Notes under the pieces: generated by a model | Databases searched by the model: none | Seen by the model: only the letters and a program-made list of their open reading frames with translations | What the model was told of the DNA's origin: nothing | Part shown: positions 44,710-53,296 of the stretch, one piece after another | Layout: every line of letters starts with the position of its first letter | How positions within the stretch are numbered: position 1 is the stretch's first letter | Translations under genes and position numbers: made by a program | NCBI RefSeq assembly: GCF_022489025.1 | Contig: NZ_JAKVTG010000001.1 | Coordinates: 372,001 to 436,000, forward strand | Direction of reading: 5' to 3' | Source: Planococcus halocryophilus | GTDB lineage: Bacteria > Bacillota > Bacilli > Bacillales_A > Planococcaceae | DNA: 64,000 bases

Positions 44710-47139
44710 TTAATTTCCTAAGTGATTAGACTTGTATAGGAAAATCGCAAATTCACCGCGTTTTAGTGAACTTTCTGTTCCAAATTTTGTAGCTGTTTTC
44801 CCTTGCGTGATTTCATGTTCCAAAAGAGCGGCTACAGAATCTTTGTACCTATCGGATACATCAGTAAATGGTACGCTATTAGTATTTGCTTTTAATTTGT
44901 ACGCGTTTGTCAGCATAATAGCTACTTCGCCACGTGTGATTTCTGCATTCGATCCAAACGATGTTGGTGTTTTCCCGTTAATAATAGAAGCTTCTTTTAG
45001 AGCGTCGACATATTTTTTAGCTCTATCAGGAACGTCTGTAAAACCAGAATTTTTCACGTTTATTGTTTCGATATTTAAAGCTTTTGCAAGCAATACTGCA
45101 GCATCAACTCGCTTGATGGTTAAGTCTGTTCCGAACTGTGTTGTAGTTAAACCTTCAGTAATCCCTTTTGATAAAAGGTAATTTACTGCAATTAAATATC
45201 TATCAGACACATCTGTGAATGCACTTGGATCCGGGTTTGGTGTTGGATCCGGGTCTGGTGTTGGATCTGGGTCTGGTGTTGGATTCGGGTCTGGTGTTGG
45301 ATCCGGGTTTGGTGTTGGATCCGGGTCTGGTGTTGGATCTGGGTCTGGTGTTGGATTCGGGTCTGGAATTGGATCCGGTTTTTTTGCACCAGTTGTAAAT
45401 TGATAAACTGGGGATTTTTCATTTTCTCCAGCAGCATTAATCATATTTATATACCATTGGTAGTTTGTTTTTTCGTTTAAGTCATTCCATTGAACAGTAG
45501 CTTTATCGCCTGATTTTACATTTTTAACTTGTCCAATCGCTTGATCTGTATAGATATTAACAGCTAAGTAATCTGTTTCGATTTGTCTTGGATTTGGTTT
45601 AGCTTTTACATCTGCCAAATCAAAATTCACTGTAAAGCTTTCTTTAGCTGAATCAAATTTATCAAAATCGAAATCGTTAAGATAAGGAGAATACGAAACA
45701 AAATCCAAAGTTTCGTCAGTTGGATCGAACGTCAACAAGCGTAAGTAACCTTGACCTCGATCAGGGGCAGTGTTGCCCTGATAATTGCCCAATACTTCTA
45801 TTAAATCTCGTTGCGTACCGTCTTCATTTGTAACTTTTTTGACGCGGTAATTAGAGCCGTGATGATGCGCGCTAAGAACCATTTTAACGTTTGCGTTTGG
45901 ATTGACAATCTCTCTGCTAACGAGTCTTGCGTCATCAGTTACGTATTGATTCAAGGAATTAATATTTTCATGCATTCCAAGAATAGCGTTGCGGTCTGGG
46001 TATTGCTTAAGAACTTTATTTGCCCATTCAACAGTTTCTGGAGAACCGTTTCGGCCAAAACCAAGGTATAGGAAAATGAAGTCGTGATCTCCGAATGAAA
46101 ATAAGTCATAATGGTTTTGGTTTTGTTCATTCATGGCTCCGCCAAACCATGGTTTGTCTTTAAAGCGATCAATTCCAGCGTATCTTGCGAAAATAGAATA
46201 GTCATAGAGGTCATTGACTTTATCATACGCGACATCATGATTTCCTGGTAATACACCATAAGGAATATTAGCTGCATCTAGTCGATCTAAGTTTGTTTTG
46301 GCGACTTCCCATTGTTCTGGTTTGTCAACTTGATTGACAACATCGCCCGTATGCATGGCATATTCAAATTTTTTGTTTTTAAACTCTTTAATCATCCAGT
46401 CTGTCATTGAAGTCCAAACTTCAGGATAATCTTCCGCGTAATATTGAGTGTCTGTAAACCATAGCATTGTAAAGTCTTCATCCTTAGAATTCGTTACAGT
46501 GCCAGAGTCATGAACCATTGCTTGAACTTTTCCATCCTTAACAAATCTTTCTTTATCAATTTCAGCTGACATGGCTATTTCGTTACCTTTTGAATTTCCT
46601 TCTTGTTGGCTCAAAGCAATCCAACTATTTGCTTTGTAGTCCCATGCAGATAAATTCGCTAATCCGTTCGCTAGCGTTTTACCTTCCCAGTAAATCTCGA
46701 TTGCATTTCCTGCGGCCATGTCCTTAGATACATCAACTACAAAGCGTTGAGATGGAAAACCATTACTACTTTTAGTAATTGCGGTTTTGTTATCATTTTT
46801 AGCAATTGCATCAATTTTTTGGGCTGTTAAAGGAGTTGAATTTGTCGGGATACTTGAAGAGAGAGGGTTCTCTGCAGCATCGTTTTCAAATCCTGTCATG
46901 TTTTTGTTATTCGCAAAGTCGTATTTGACTCCTTTTTTAAAGTCTACTGTGTTAATAACTGCTCCTGTAGAATCTTTAACGATCGCTTCTAATGTTGGAT
47001 TTAAACTGACATCTGTTGCATAGTCAGCTGGTTTTACATTGCTTGGATCTTCAAAAGTAGTGGCTGCTAAAGGTGCCAAACTGGCATTTGTTAATACTAA
47101 AGTTAATACAGCTGCAGTAGTAAAAATCTTCTTTATCAT
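44710..47139 (-). CDS. Secreted calcineurin-like phosphoesterase with three SLH domains
   Basis: An 809-residue surface protein. Signal peptide about residues 1-27; an N-terminal region (40-200) of unknown fold; a metallophosphoesterase domain (about 210-450) with metal ligands in WFTDTQYY, MHTGDVVNQ, LPGNHDVAYD and SAHHHGSN; a fibronectin-like segment (KATVQWNDLNEKTNYQWYIN); a Pro-Asp repeat linker; and three SLH domains to the C-terminus that anchor it to the cell wall. It likely frees phosphate from organic phosphates outside the cell. ATG 47139 follows AAAGGAGG. It is a single-gene unit; control is unclear. Confidence 0.88.
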   Translation of the reverse strand: MIKKIFTTAAVLTLVLTNASLAPLAATTFEDPSNVKPADYATDVSLNPTLEAIVKDSTGAVINTVDFKKGVKYDFANNKNMTGFENDAAENPLSSSIPTNSTPLTAQKIDAIAKNDNKTAITKSSNGFPSQRFVVDVSKDMAAGNAIEIYWEGKTLANGLANLSAWDYKANSWIALSQQEGNSKGNEIAMSAEIDKERFVKDGKVQAMVHDSGTVTNSKDEDFTMLWFTDTQYYAEDYPEVWTSMTDWMIKEFKNKKFEYAMHTGDVVNQVDKPEQWEVAKTNLDRLDAANIPYGVLPGNHDVAYDKVNDLYDYSIFARYAGIDRFKDKPWFGGAMNEQNQNHYDLFSFGDHDFIFLYLGFGRNGSPETVEWANKVLKQYPDRNAILGMHENINSLNQYVTDDARLVSREIVNPNANVKMVLSAHHHGSNYRVKKVTNEDGTQRDLIEVLGNYQGNTAPDRGQGYLRLLTFDPTDETLDFVSYSPYLNDFDFDKFDSAKESFTVNFDLADVKAKPNPRQIETDYLAVNIYTDQAIGQVKNVKSGDKATVQWNDLNEKTNYQWYINMINAAGENEKSPVYQFTTGAKKPDPIPDPNPTPDPDPTPDPDPTPNPDPTPDPNPTPDPDPTPDPDPTPNPDPSAFTDVSDRYLIAVNYLLSKGITEGLTTTQFGTDLTIKRVDAAVLLAKALNIETINVKNSGFTDVPDRAKKYVDALKEASIINGKTPTSFGSNAEITRGEVAIMLTNAYKLKANTNSVPFTDVSDRYKDSVAALLEHEITQGKTATKFGTESSLKRGEFAIFLYKSNHLGN
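45227..45370 (-). repeat. Tandem repeat encoding the Pro-Asp linker
   Basis: Eight 18-bp units of the GGATCCGGGTCTGGTGTT type. Four units form a 72-bp block that is present twice (45227-45298 and 45299-45370) with the same order of silent variants and differences only in the last few bases. Confidence 0.93.
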
Positions 47140-47515
47140 TTTTTCATCCTCCTTTAATGGGTATTGCATCCAATCTGTAAAAACTTTTCTCCTTACGTGA
47201 ATAAAGGTATTAATACCTATAGAATTCCTTCCTTATTTTAATTTTTCACTTAAAAGTGATTCTATCTATTCATAATAACAAAGAAAATTTAAAAAACAAC
47301 TTATTTTTCCATATTTTTAGAATATTTAGTGTTCTTTTTTAAATTTAGTCACTTAGACTATTGTAACTACTGGGTTTTAAGCGTTTTTTAGATTTATATT
47401 AGTTGGGAATTCCAGATGATTAGCACTTCAAGCAAATACAAATAGGCATAGAGCTCCGTTGGAAACCTGAGCTCTATGCCTAATATAAATTTCATTAAAG
47501 TATGTCGAAAAAAAT
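47140..47515. other. Gap between phosphoesterase and aldo/keto reductase genes
   Basis: No gene. On the minus strand TTGTTT, 16 bases, TATTAT gives a possible promoter for the phosphoesterase, with a leader containing two palindromes (AGGTATTAATACCT at 47205-47218 and CACTTAAAAGTG at 47247-47258). The right end holds the terminator of the aldo/keto reductase gene. Confidence 0.6.
47443..47482 (-). terminator. Terminator after the aldo/keto reductase gene
   Basis: TAGGCATAGAGCTC / GAGCTCTATGCCTA, a 14-bp perfect stem with a 12-base loop. The T tail on the minus strand is short and interrupted. Confidence 0.75.
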
Positions 47516-48418
47516 TTAAATTCTATGTTCTTTATAGACATCTTGACGTGTTACTGTTTTTGCTTGCTCTAGTTGATCTTGCGTGACAGTGGTTTCATAA
47601 GCTTTAATGGTTGATTTAATTTGTTCTGGAGAGCTAGCACCTGTTACCACTGAACCGATTGCTTTATGCTGCAAGACACTGTGCACTGACAAAGCGTGGA
47701 GATTGTTGTGAATGCTCATAAGCTGTTGCAATGTGTTCTTTAGTTCATCTGACTCGTAATTTAAATATCCTTTGGTTTGATTTGCTCGTTCAAGACCTTC
47801 AGCAGTTAGTAGGCCTTTTGCTAATGTCCCACGAGTCACTACGGATCTACCGGATTGATGAATCATGTCGAGTAACTCTTCTGGGCGGCGGTCTAGTAAA
47901 CTGTATTGCATCATAATAGATGCGATCTCACTTTCCGTTAAAAAGCGGTTGATAACATTTGGGCGAATTGATGAAATCCCATAAGCGCGAATTAAGCCTT
48001 CTTTTTTTAATTCTTCAAAAGCTTCAATGGTTTCTATAGAGTTATCGGTGATCATACCACCATGCAATTGATACAAATCGATATAATCAGTCTGCAATCG
48101 TTTTAAACTTGTGTGAATTTGTTTTTTAATATAGTCCTTACTTGGGTTCCACTGGACTTCATCTGTGTTGGTTTGCCACTGATTGCCTACTTTAGTGGCA
48201 AGGATGATATCATTTCGATGATGCTTTAATACCTTGCCGACAACTTTTTCGTTTTCTCCTTTGTCGTATAAATCTGCAGTGTCAAAATAATTAATGCCGT
48301 GAGCAATTGCTTCGTCAACAATACGTCCTGCATCTTTTTCGTCAGTCGGTAGAGACATGCAGCCAAAGCCAATTTCACTTACTGCAAGTCCACTTGTACC
48401 TAATTGTCTTTTCTTCAT
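47516..48418 (-). CDS. yqkF: Aldo/keto reductase (YqkF-like)
   Basis: A 300-residue NADPH-dependent aldo/keto reductase. The catalytic tetrad is visible: Asp and Tyr in NYFDTADLYDKG, Lys in ILATKVGNQW and His in YQLHGGMI. ATG 48418 is chosen 6 bases after AGGTGG on the minus strand. B. subtilis yqkF lies next to nudF (yqkG) in the same way, although here it is divergent from it. The substrate is not known. Confidence 0.87.
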   Translation of the reverse strand: MKKRQLGTSGLAVSEIGFGCMSLPTDEKDAGRIVDEAIAHGINYFDTADLYDKGENEKVVGKVLKHHRNDIILATKVGNQWQTNTDEVQWNPSKDYIKKQIHTSLKRLQTDYIDLYQLHGGMITDNSIETIEAFEELKKEGLIRAYGISSIRPNVINRFLTESEIASIMMQYSLLDRRPEELLDMIHQSGRSVVTRGTLAKGLLTAEGLERANQTKGYLNYESDELKNTLQQLMSIHNNLHALSVHSVLQHKAIGSVVTGASSPEQIKSTIKAYETTVTQDQLEQAKTVTRQDVYKEHRI

Positions 48419-48499
48419 CTTTTCCCACCTCATTTAGTCTGTCGTCTCTAATATGGTATACTTTTTGTCAGAGAAACCACAAATGAAAAGAGGGTTCTA

Positions 48500-49051
48500 A
48501 TGAAGAAGTTTGAAGAAAAAACAATCCATTCCAATCGTTTATACGAAGGTAAGGTCATCAATCTTAAAGTTGATGATGTTTCGTTACCAAATGGCCATAC
48601 GTCAAAACGCGAATTGGTTGAGCACCCAGGGGCGGTTGCGATTATTGCGATTACACCTGACAATAAAATAATTCTTGTAGAACAGTACCGTAAAGCGCTA
48701 GAGCGATCTCTAGTAGAGATTCCAGCTGGTAAGCTTGAACCAGGAGAAGCTCCTAAGACGACTGCCATGCGTGAATTAGAAGAAGAAACAGGGTATACAG
48801 CAGAAAAGTTAGTGAAACTCCAAACGTTTGCGACTTCACCTGGATTTGCGGATGAAGTGGTTCATTTATTCGTAGCAGAAGGTTTGAGCAAAGCGACAAA
48901 TGGCGCAGTACTAGATGATGATGAGTTTGTTGAACTAATGGAAGTCACGCTAGAAGAAGCAGAGCAAATGGTAGTAGATGAACGAATTTACGATGCAAAA
49001 ACAGCGTTCGCTGTATTGTGGGCAAAGCATCGATTGTCAATTGAGAATTGA
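48500..49051 (+). CDS. nudF: ADP-ribose pyrophosphatase, Nudix family
   Basis: A 183-residue Nudix hydrolase. The Nudix box G-x5-E-x7-R-E-x2-E-E-x-G is complete (GKLEPGEAPKTTAM then RELEEETGY). The N-terminus FEEKTIHSNRLYEGKVINLK and the proline-containing PGFADEVVHLFVAEGL after the box mark the ADP-ribose class. It hydrolyses ADP-ribose to AMP and ribose 5-phosphate. ATG 48500 follows AAAAGAGGG. fur follows after about 100 bases with its own promoter. Confidence 0.93.
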   Translation: MKKFEEKTIHSNRLYEGKVINLKVDDVSLPNGHTSKRELVEHPGAVAIIAITPDNKIILVEQYRKALERSLVEIPAGKLEPGEAPKTTAMRELEEETGYTAEKLVKLQTFATSPGFADEVVHLFVAEGLSKATNGAVLDDDEFVELMEVTLEEAEQMVVDERIYDAKTAFAVLWAKHRLSIEN

Positions 49052-49064
49052 AACGATTATCACT

Positions 49065-49079
49065 TTATAACGATTATTA
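49065..49079 (+). promoter_or_regulatory. PerR-like box upstream of fur
   Basis: TTATAACGATTATTA matches the PerR consensus TTATAATNATTATAA at 12 of 14 defined positions and begins 35 bases ahead of the -35 box of fur. In B. subtilis fur is a PerR target. Confidence 0.55.
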
Positions 49080-49099
49080 ATAAACAATGAATAGTATTC

Positions 49100-49129
49100 T
49101 TGTAATTGAGAACTCCCTTTTGATATAAT
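49100..49129 (+). promoter_or_regulatory. fur promoter
   Basis: TTGTAA (49100-49105), 18 bases, then extended -10 TGATATAAT (TATAAT at 49124-49129), 27 bases before the ATG. Confidence 0.7.
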
Positions 49130-49155
49130 AAAGGCAGTTTGAGGGAGGGCGTCGC

Positions 49156-49617
49156 ATGGAAACTAGAATCGACCGCATAAAAAAACAATTACACGCTGCG
49201 AGTTACAAATTGACGCCACAGCGTGAAGCAACAGTTCGAGTTTTGTTGGACCATGAAGAAGACCATTTGAGTGCAGAAGACGTCTATCTTTTAGTGAAAG
49301 ACATTGCACCGGAAATCGGATTGGCAACAGTATACCGGACATTAGAACTTTTAACTGAATTGAAAATTGTCGACAAAATAAATTTCGGTGATGGTGTGTC
49401 ACGTTATGATCTGCGTCAAGAAGGTGCGGCACATTTCCATCATCATCTTGTTTGTTTGGAATGTGGAGCAGTAGATGAAATACAAGAAGACCTTTTAGAA
49501 GATGTGGAGAACATAGTAGAGAAACGCTGGAATTTCCAAATTAAAGACCACCGTCTTACTTTCCATGGCATCTGCTGGCGCTGCAACGACAGCAATTCTC
49601 AAAATCCATCAGAATAA
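49156..49617 (+). CDS. fur: Ferric uptake regulator Fur
   Basis: A 153-residue Fur-family repressor. The HTH is LSAEDVYLLVKDIAPEIGLATVYRTLELL; regulatory His cluster AHFHHHLVCLECG; structural Zn site from the CLEC pair and the C-terminal CWRC. Fe2+-Fur represses iron-uptake genes. The family also holds PerR and Zur; the C-terminal CWRC and synteny with nudF and xerD (B. subtilis yqkL-ripX) support Fur. A PerR-like box and promoter lie upstream. Confidence 0.93.
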   Translation: METRIDRIKKQLHAASYKLTPQREATVRVLLDHEEDHLSAEDVYLLVKDIAPEIGLATVYRTLELLTELKIVDKINFGDGVSRYDLRQEGAAHFHHHLVCLECGAVDEIQEDLLEDVENIVEKRWNFQIKDHRLTFHGICWRCNDSNSQNPSE

Positions 49618-49625
49618 CTGATGCC

Positions 49626-49656
49626 AAAAAGGACGGCCCATACAGGCCGTCCTTTT
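49626..49656 (+). terminator. Terminator after fur
   Basis: AAAAGGACGGCC / GGCCGTCCTTTT, a 12-bp perfect stem with a 6-base loop. Confidence 0.93.
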
Positions 49657-49705
49657 ATTGTGGGAAAACCCATATGTAAACGTAGTAGGTGAAGGAGGCA
49701 GAGAC

Positions 49706-50608
49706 ATGAATTTTGGAAAAGATGCACTCGATGATTATATACATTTTCTGCGTGTTGAAAGACAGCTTGCGGACAATACTTTATCGTCTTATGAACGCGA
49801 CTTAAAAGTCTATTTACAGTATTTAAAAGAAGTAGAGCAGCTCGATTCATTGAAAAAAGTAGAACGCGTGCATATATTAAATCATTTACGTCACTTAAAA
49901 GAAACGACAAAAACACCACGAACAGTAGCTCGTCATATATCCTCCATTCGTTCTTTTCATCAATTTATGATTCGTGAACGTATAGTCGAAACAGATCCAA
50001 CCGTTCACTTGGAAATGCCTCAAATGGACAAAAAATTACCGAACATTTTATCTATTGAAGAGGTTGATGCCTTAATACAAGCACCTGCCACCAACAAAGC
50101 AAACGGATTGCGTGATCAAGCAATGTTGGAATTACTGTATGCTAGTGGGATGCGTATCAGCGAATGTATTAATCTTGATATAGAAGATGTGCATTTAACA
50201 ATGGGGTTTGTTCGTTGTACAGGAAAAGGCGGCAAAGAACGAATTATTCCTCTGGGTAAATCTGCTTTAAAATCTTGTCAAACGTATCTTGAGCAAGGAC
50301 GGATGGATTTAGTGAAGAGTGGAGAAAAGACAAATGCCCTTTTTATCAATCAACGGGGAAAACGGTTAACTCGTCAAGGATTTTGGAAACTTCTAAAGCA
50401 GCATGCCCAAAAAGCTGGTATTCAGAAAGAGTTAACACCGCATACACTGCGTCATTCTTTTGCTACACACCTACTAGAAAATGGAGCAGATATTCGCGCT
50501 GTTCAAGAAATGTTGGGCCATGCAGATATTTCTACAACTCAAATTTATACGCATGTGAGTAAAACGCGATTAAAAGACGTTTATTCTCAATTCCATCCAC
50601 GTGCATAA
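49706..50608 (+). CDS. xerD: Tyrosine recombinase XerD
   Basis: A 300-residue XerD/RipX. The core-binding N-terminal domain (residues 1-95: DDYIHFLRVERQLADNTLSSY) is followed by the catalytic domain with Arg in ASGMRISE, Lys in GKGGKERIIPLG, HTLRHSFATHLL (His-x2-Arg), GHADIS (His) and nucleophile Tyr in TQIYTHV. It resolves chromosome dimers at dif together with XerC. ATG 49706 follows AAGGAGG. It is housekeeping, not phage-borne: position after fur is conserved and there are no att-like repeats. Confidence 0.94.
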   Translation: MNFGKDALDDYIHFLRVERQLADNTLSSYERDLKVYLQYLKEVEQLDSLKKVERVHILNHLRHLKETTKTPRTVARHISSIRSFHQFMIRERIVETDPTVHLEMPQMDKKLPNILSIEEVDALIQAPATNKANGLRDQAMLELLYASGMRISECINLDIEDVHLTMGFVRCTGKGGKERIIPLGKSALKSCQTYLEQGRMDLVKSGEKTNALFINQRGKRLTRQGFWKLLKQHAQKAGIQKELTPHTLRHSFATHLLENGADIRAVQEMLGHADISTTQIYTHVSKTRLKDVYSQFHPRA

Positions 50609-50675
50609 TAAAGGTCTGACTTCCGACAAGGGTAGTGTATGTGGTAAACTAAAAGCAAAATAAGGAGGAATACTT

Positions 50676-51863
50676 ATGACGACAAAACCATTTAAACGCG
50701 TTCATTTAGTAGTATTAGATTCAGTAGGCATTGGAGAAGCGCCAGATGCTGAAGCATACGGGGACATAGGATCAGATACACTCGGACATATCGCGGAATC
50801 TGTAGGCGGTTTAACAATGCCGAATATGGAGAATTTAGGACTTGGCAATATCGTTCCTGTGAAAGGGCTTGCAAACGTAGATTCACCATCCGCTTATTAC
50901 GGAAAATTACAAGAAGCTTCAGTTGGAAAAGATACAATGACTGGGCATTGGGAGATTATGGGCCTGAATATTGATACTCCTTTTAAAGTGTATCCAGATG
51001 GCTTCCCAAAAGAATTAATCGAACAACTTGAAGAAAAAACGGGGCGTAAAGTGATTGGTAACAAACCCGCAAGTGGTACTGAAATTTTAGATGAGCTTGG
51101 CCAACAGCATATGGAAACAGGCGCCATTATCGTCTACACTTCTGCTGATCCAGTGTTACAAATTGCGGCTCACGAAGAAATCATTCCATTAGAAGAACTA
51201 TACCGTATTTGTGAAATCGCTCGCGAATTGACATTAGCACCTGAATATTTAGTAGGCCGTATTATTGCGCGTCCATTTCTTGGAGAGCCTGGAGCATTCA
51301 AGCGTACATCAAATCGTCACGACTATGCTTTAGCACCATTTGATCGTACGGTTATGAACGAATTAAAAGATGGTGGAAAAGATGTTATCGCTATCGGGAA
51401 AATCGATGATATTTACAACGGTGCAGGTGTGACGAAAGCGATTCGTACAAAAGATAATATGGATGGCATGGATAAACTAGTGCAAGTTATAAAAGAAGAT
51501 TTTAACGGACTAAGCTTTTTGAACTTGGTGGACTTTGATGCACTTTATGGTCATAGAAGAAATCCACAAGGATACGGAGATGCATTAGAAGCATTTGATG
51601 CTCGTCTGCCAGAAGTGTTGGAAAAAATGCAGCAAGATGATTTGTTAATCATTACAGCTGATCACGGGAACGATCCAACATTCCCTGGGACAGACCATAC
51701 ACGTGAATATGTACCACTTTTAGCTTACTCTCCACGTTTCACGGGTGGACATGAGCTTGAAACAGGTAAAACTTTTGCTGACATCGGTGCTACGATCGCT
51801 GAAAACTTCTCAGTAGATATGCCTAAATTCGGTAAGAGCTTTTTATCTCGCATTAACCAATAA
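50676..51863 (+). CDS. deoB: Phosphopentomutase
   Basis: A 395-residue alkaline-phosphatase-superfamily mutase (Drm in B. subtilis). The N-terminal metal-binding [11 protein letters not shown], the [11 protein letters not shown] segment with the phosphorylated Thr, [13 protein letters not shown] and ITADHGNDP metal ligands are all present. It interconverts (deoxy)ribose 1- and 5-phosphates in nucleoside salvage. ATAAGGAGG precedes the ATG. pdp follows after 59 bases; punA, next in B. subtilis, is absent from this place. Confidence 0.95.
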   Translation: MTTKPFKRVHLVVLDSVGIGEAPDAEAYGDIGSDTLGHIAESVGGLTMPNMENLGLGNIVPVKGLANVDSPSAYYGKLQEASVGKDTMTGHWEIMGLNIDTPFKVYPDGFPKELIEQLEEKTGRKVIGNKPASGTEILDELGQQHMETGAIIVYTSADPVLQIAAHEEIIPLEELYRICEIARELTLAPEYLVGRIIARPFLGEPGAFKRTSNRHDYALAPFDRTVMNELKDGGKDVIAIGKIDDIYNGAGVTKAIRTKDNMDGMDKLVQVIKEDFNGLSFLNLVDFDALYGHRRNPQGYGDALEAFDARLPEVLEKMQQDDLLIITADHGNDPTFPGTDHTREYVPLLAYSPRFTGGHELETGKTFADIGATIAENFSVDMPKFGKSFLSRINQ

Positions 51864-51922
51864 GTAATATTTGAAATGCAGTTTAACTGTTTGAAAATCA
51901 AATTGAGAAGGCGGTAGTATGC

Positions 51923-53227
51923 ATGAGAATGGTAGATGTAATCGAGAAAAAAAGAGATGGCAATGAGTTATCGACAGAAGAAATTAAGTTTGTTATCACA
52001 GGATATACAAATGGTGATATTTCTGATTATCAAATGAGCGCTTTCCTAATGGCAGTTTATTTTCAAAATATGACAGAACGTGAACGCGCAGATTTAACAA
52101 TGGCGATGGCAGAATCAGGTGACCAAATCGACTTGTCAGCAATTGAAGGCATTAAAGTCGACAAGCACTCTACAGGTGGTGTGGGCGATACAACGACTTT
52201 AGTTTTAGGTCCATTAGTCGCTGCTTGTGGCGTTCCAGTTGCAAAAATGAGTGGTCGTGGTCTAGGTCATACTGGTGGAACGATCGACAAGTTAGAAGCA
52301 ATCGATGGTTTCCACGTTGAACTTTCAACGGAAGATTTCATCAAACAAGTAAATGATCATAAACTAGCAGTAATTGGACAAAGTGGTAACTTGACTCCGG
52401 CGGATAAAAAAATGTATGCGTTGCGTGATGTCACGGGTACTGTAAACAGCATTCCGTTAATTGCAAGCTCGATTATGAGTAAGAAAATTGCAGCCGGAGC
52501 GGATGCGATCGTTCTAGACGTGAAAACTGGTGAAGGGGCATTCATGAAAACACCGGAAGACGCTAAAGAACTGGCGCATGCTATGGTTGGAATTGGCAAT
52601 GCAACAGGCAGAAAAACAATGGCGATTATTTCTGATATGAGTCAGCCTCTTGGATTTGCTATTGGTAATGCATTAGAAGTTAAAGAAGCCATTGAAACTT
52701 TACAAGGTAATGGTCCAGAAGATTTGACCGAATTGTGCATGGTTCTTGGTAGCCAAATGGTCGTTGTCGGCGGAAAAGCAGAAACACTTGAAGAAGCGCG
52801 AACAATGTTAGAAGAAGTAATTCGAAATGGACAGGCTTTAGAAATGTTCAAGCAATTTATCGCAGATCAAGGTGGCAATTCAGCTGTTGTGGATGATGTC
52901 ACATTATTGCCACAAGCTCAATTCGTAACTGAAGTGCCTTCAAAAGAGGAAGGCTATATTTCATTTATGGAAGCGGATGAAATTGGTACTGCTGCAATGG
53001 TGCTTGGTGCAGGACGCGCAACAAAAGAATCAGAAATTGATTTAGCTGTTGGAATTGTTCTCCGCAAAAAAGTGGGAGACTTCGTTAAAGCGGGAGAGTC
53101 GATTGCTACAATTTATTCGAATACAGAAGAGCTCGCAGAATGTTCTAAAATGATATATAATAGTATCGAATATACAAGTGAACCGGTTGAAAAAATCAAA
53201 CTGATTTCAGCTTTGATAACCGATTGA
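51923..53227 (+). CDS. pdp: Pyrimidine-nucleoside phosphorylase
   Basis: A 434-residue nucleoside phosphorylase II family enzyme. It contains the family signature around [33 protein letters not shown] (phosphate loop) and [20 protein letters not shown] in shorter form. It splits uridine, thymidine and deoxyuridine to base and sugar 1-phosphate, feeding deoB just upstream. ATG 51923 follows AGAAGGCGG by 9 bases; a second ATG two codons on is possible. In B. subtilis pdp sits in another operon (with dra-nupC), so the deoB-pdp pair is a local arrangement. Confidence 0.94.
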   Translation: MRMVDVIEKKRDGNELSTEEIKFVITGYTNGDISDYQMSAFLMAVYFQNMTERERADLTMAMAESGDQIDLSAIEGIKVDKHSTGGVGDTTTLVLGPLVAACGVPVAKMSGRGLGHTGGTIDKLEAIDGFHVELSTEDFIKQVNDHKLAVIGQSGNLTPADKKMYALRDVTGTVNSIPLIASSIMSKKIAAGADAIVLDVKTGEGAFMKTPEDAKELAHAMVGIGNATGRKTMAIISDMSQPLGFAIGNALEVKEAIETLQGNGPEDLTELCMVLGSQMVVVGGKAETLEEARTMLEEVIRNGQALEMFKQFIADQGGNSAVVDDVTLLPQAQFVTEVPSKEEGYISFMEADEIGTAAMVLGAGRATKESEIDLAVGIVLRKKVGDFVKAGESIATIYSNTEELAECSKMIYNSIEYTSEPVEKIKLISALITD

Positions 53228-53231
53228 CACT

Positions 53232-53265
53232 AAATCTTGCTGGGTAATTGCTCAGCAAGATTTTT
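53232..53265 (+). terminator. Terminator after pdp
   Basis: AAATCTTGCTG / CAGCAAGATTT stem of 11 bp with a 10-base loop, then Ts. Confidence 0.9.
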
Positions 53266-53296
53266 CTTATAAAGCTATTATCAGGAGGGGTTTTAA

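Noticed and set aside
45215-45403. Gly-Ser-Gly repeat frame on the plus strand
   Set aside because: It is the complement of the Pro-Asp linker repeat of the surface phosphoesterase and has no ribosome site.
49706-50608. Tyrosine recombinase as an integrase of an island
   Set aside because: Length, motifs and position between fur and deoB identify housekeeping XerD.
53266-53296. Lysine riboswitch ahead of lysA
   Set aside because: Only about 30 bases separate the pdp terminator from the start codon, far too short for an L box.
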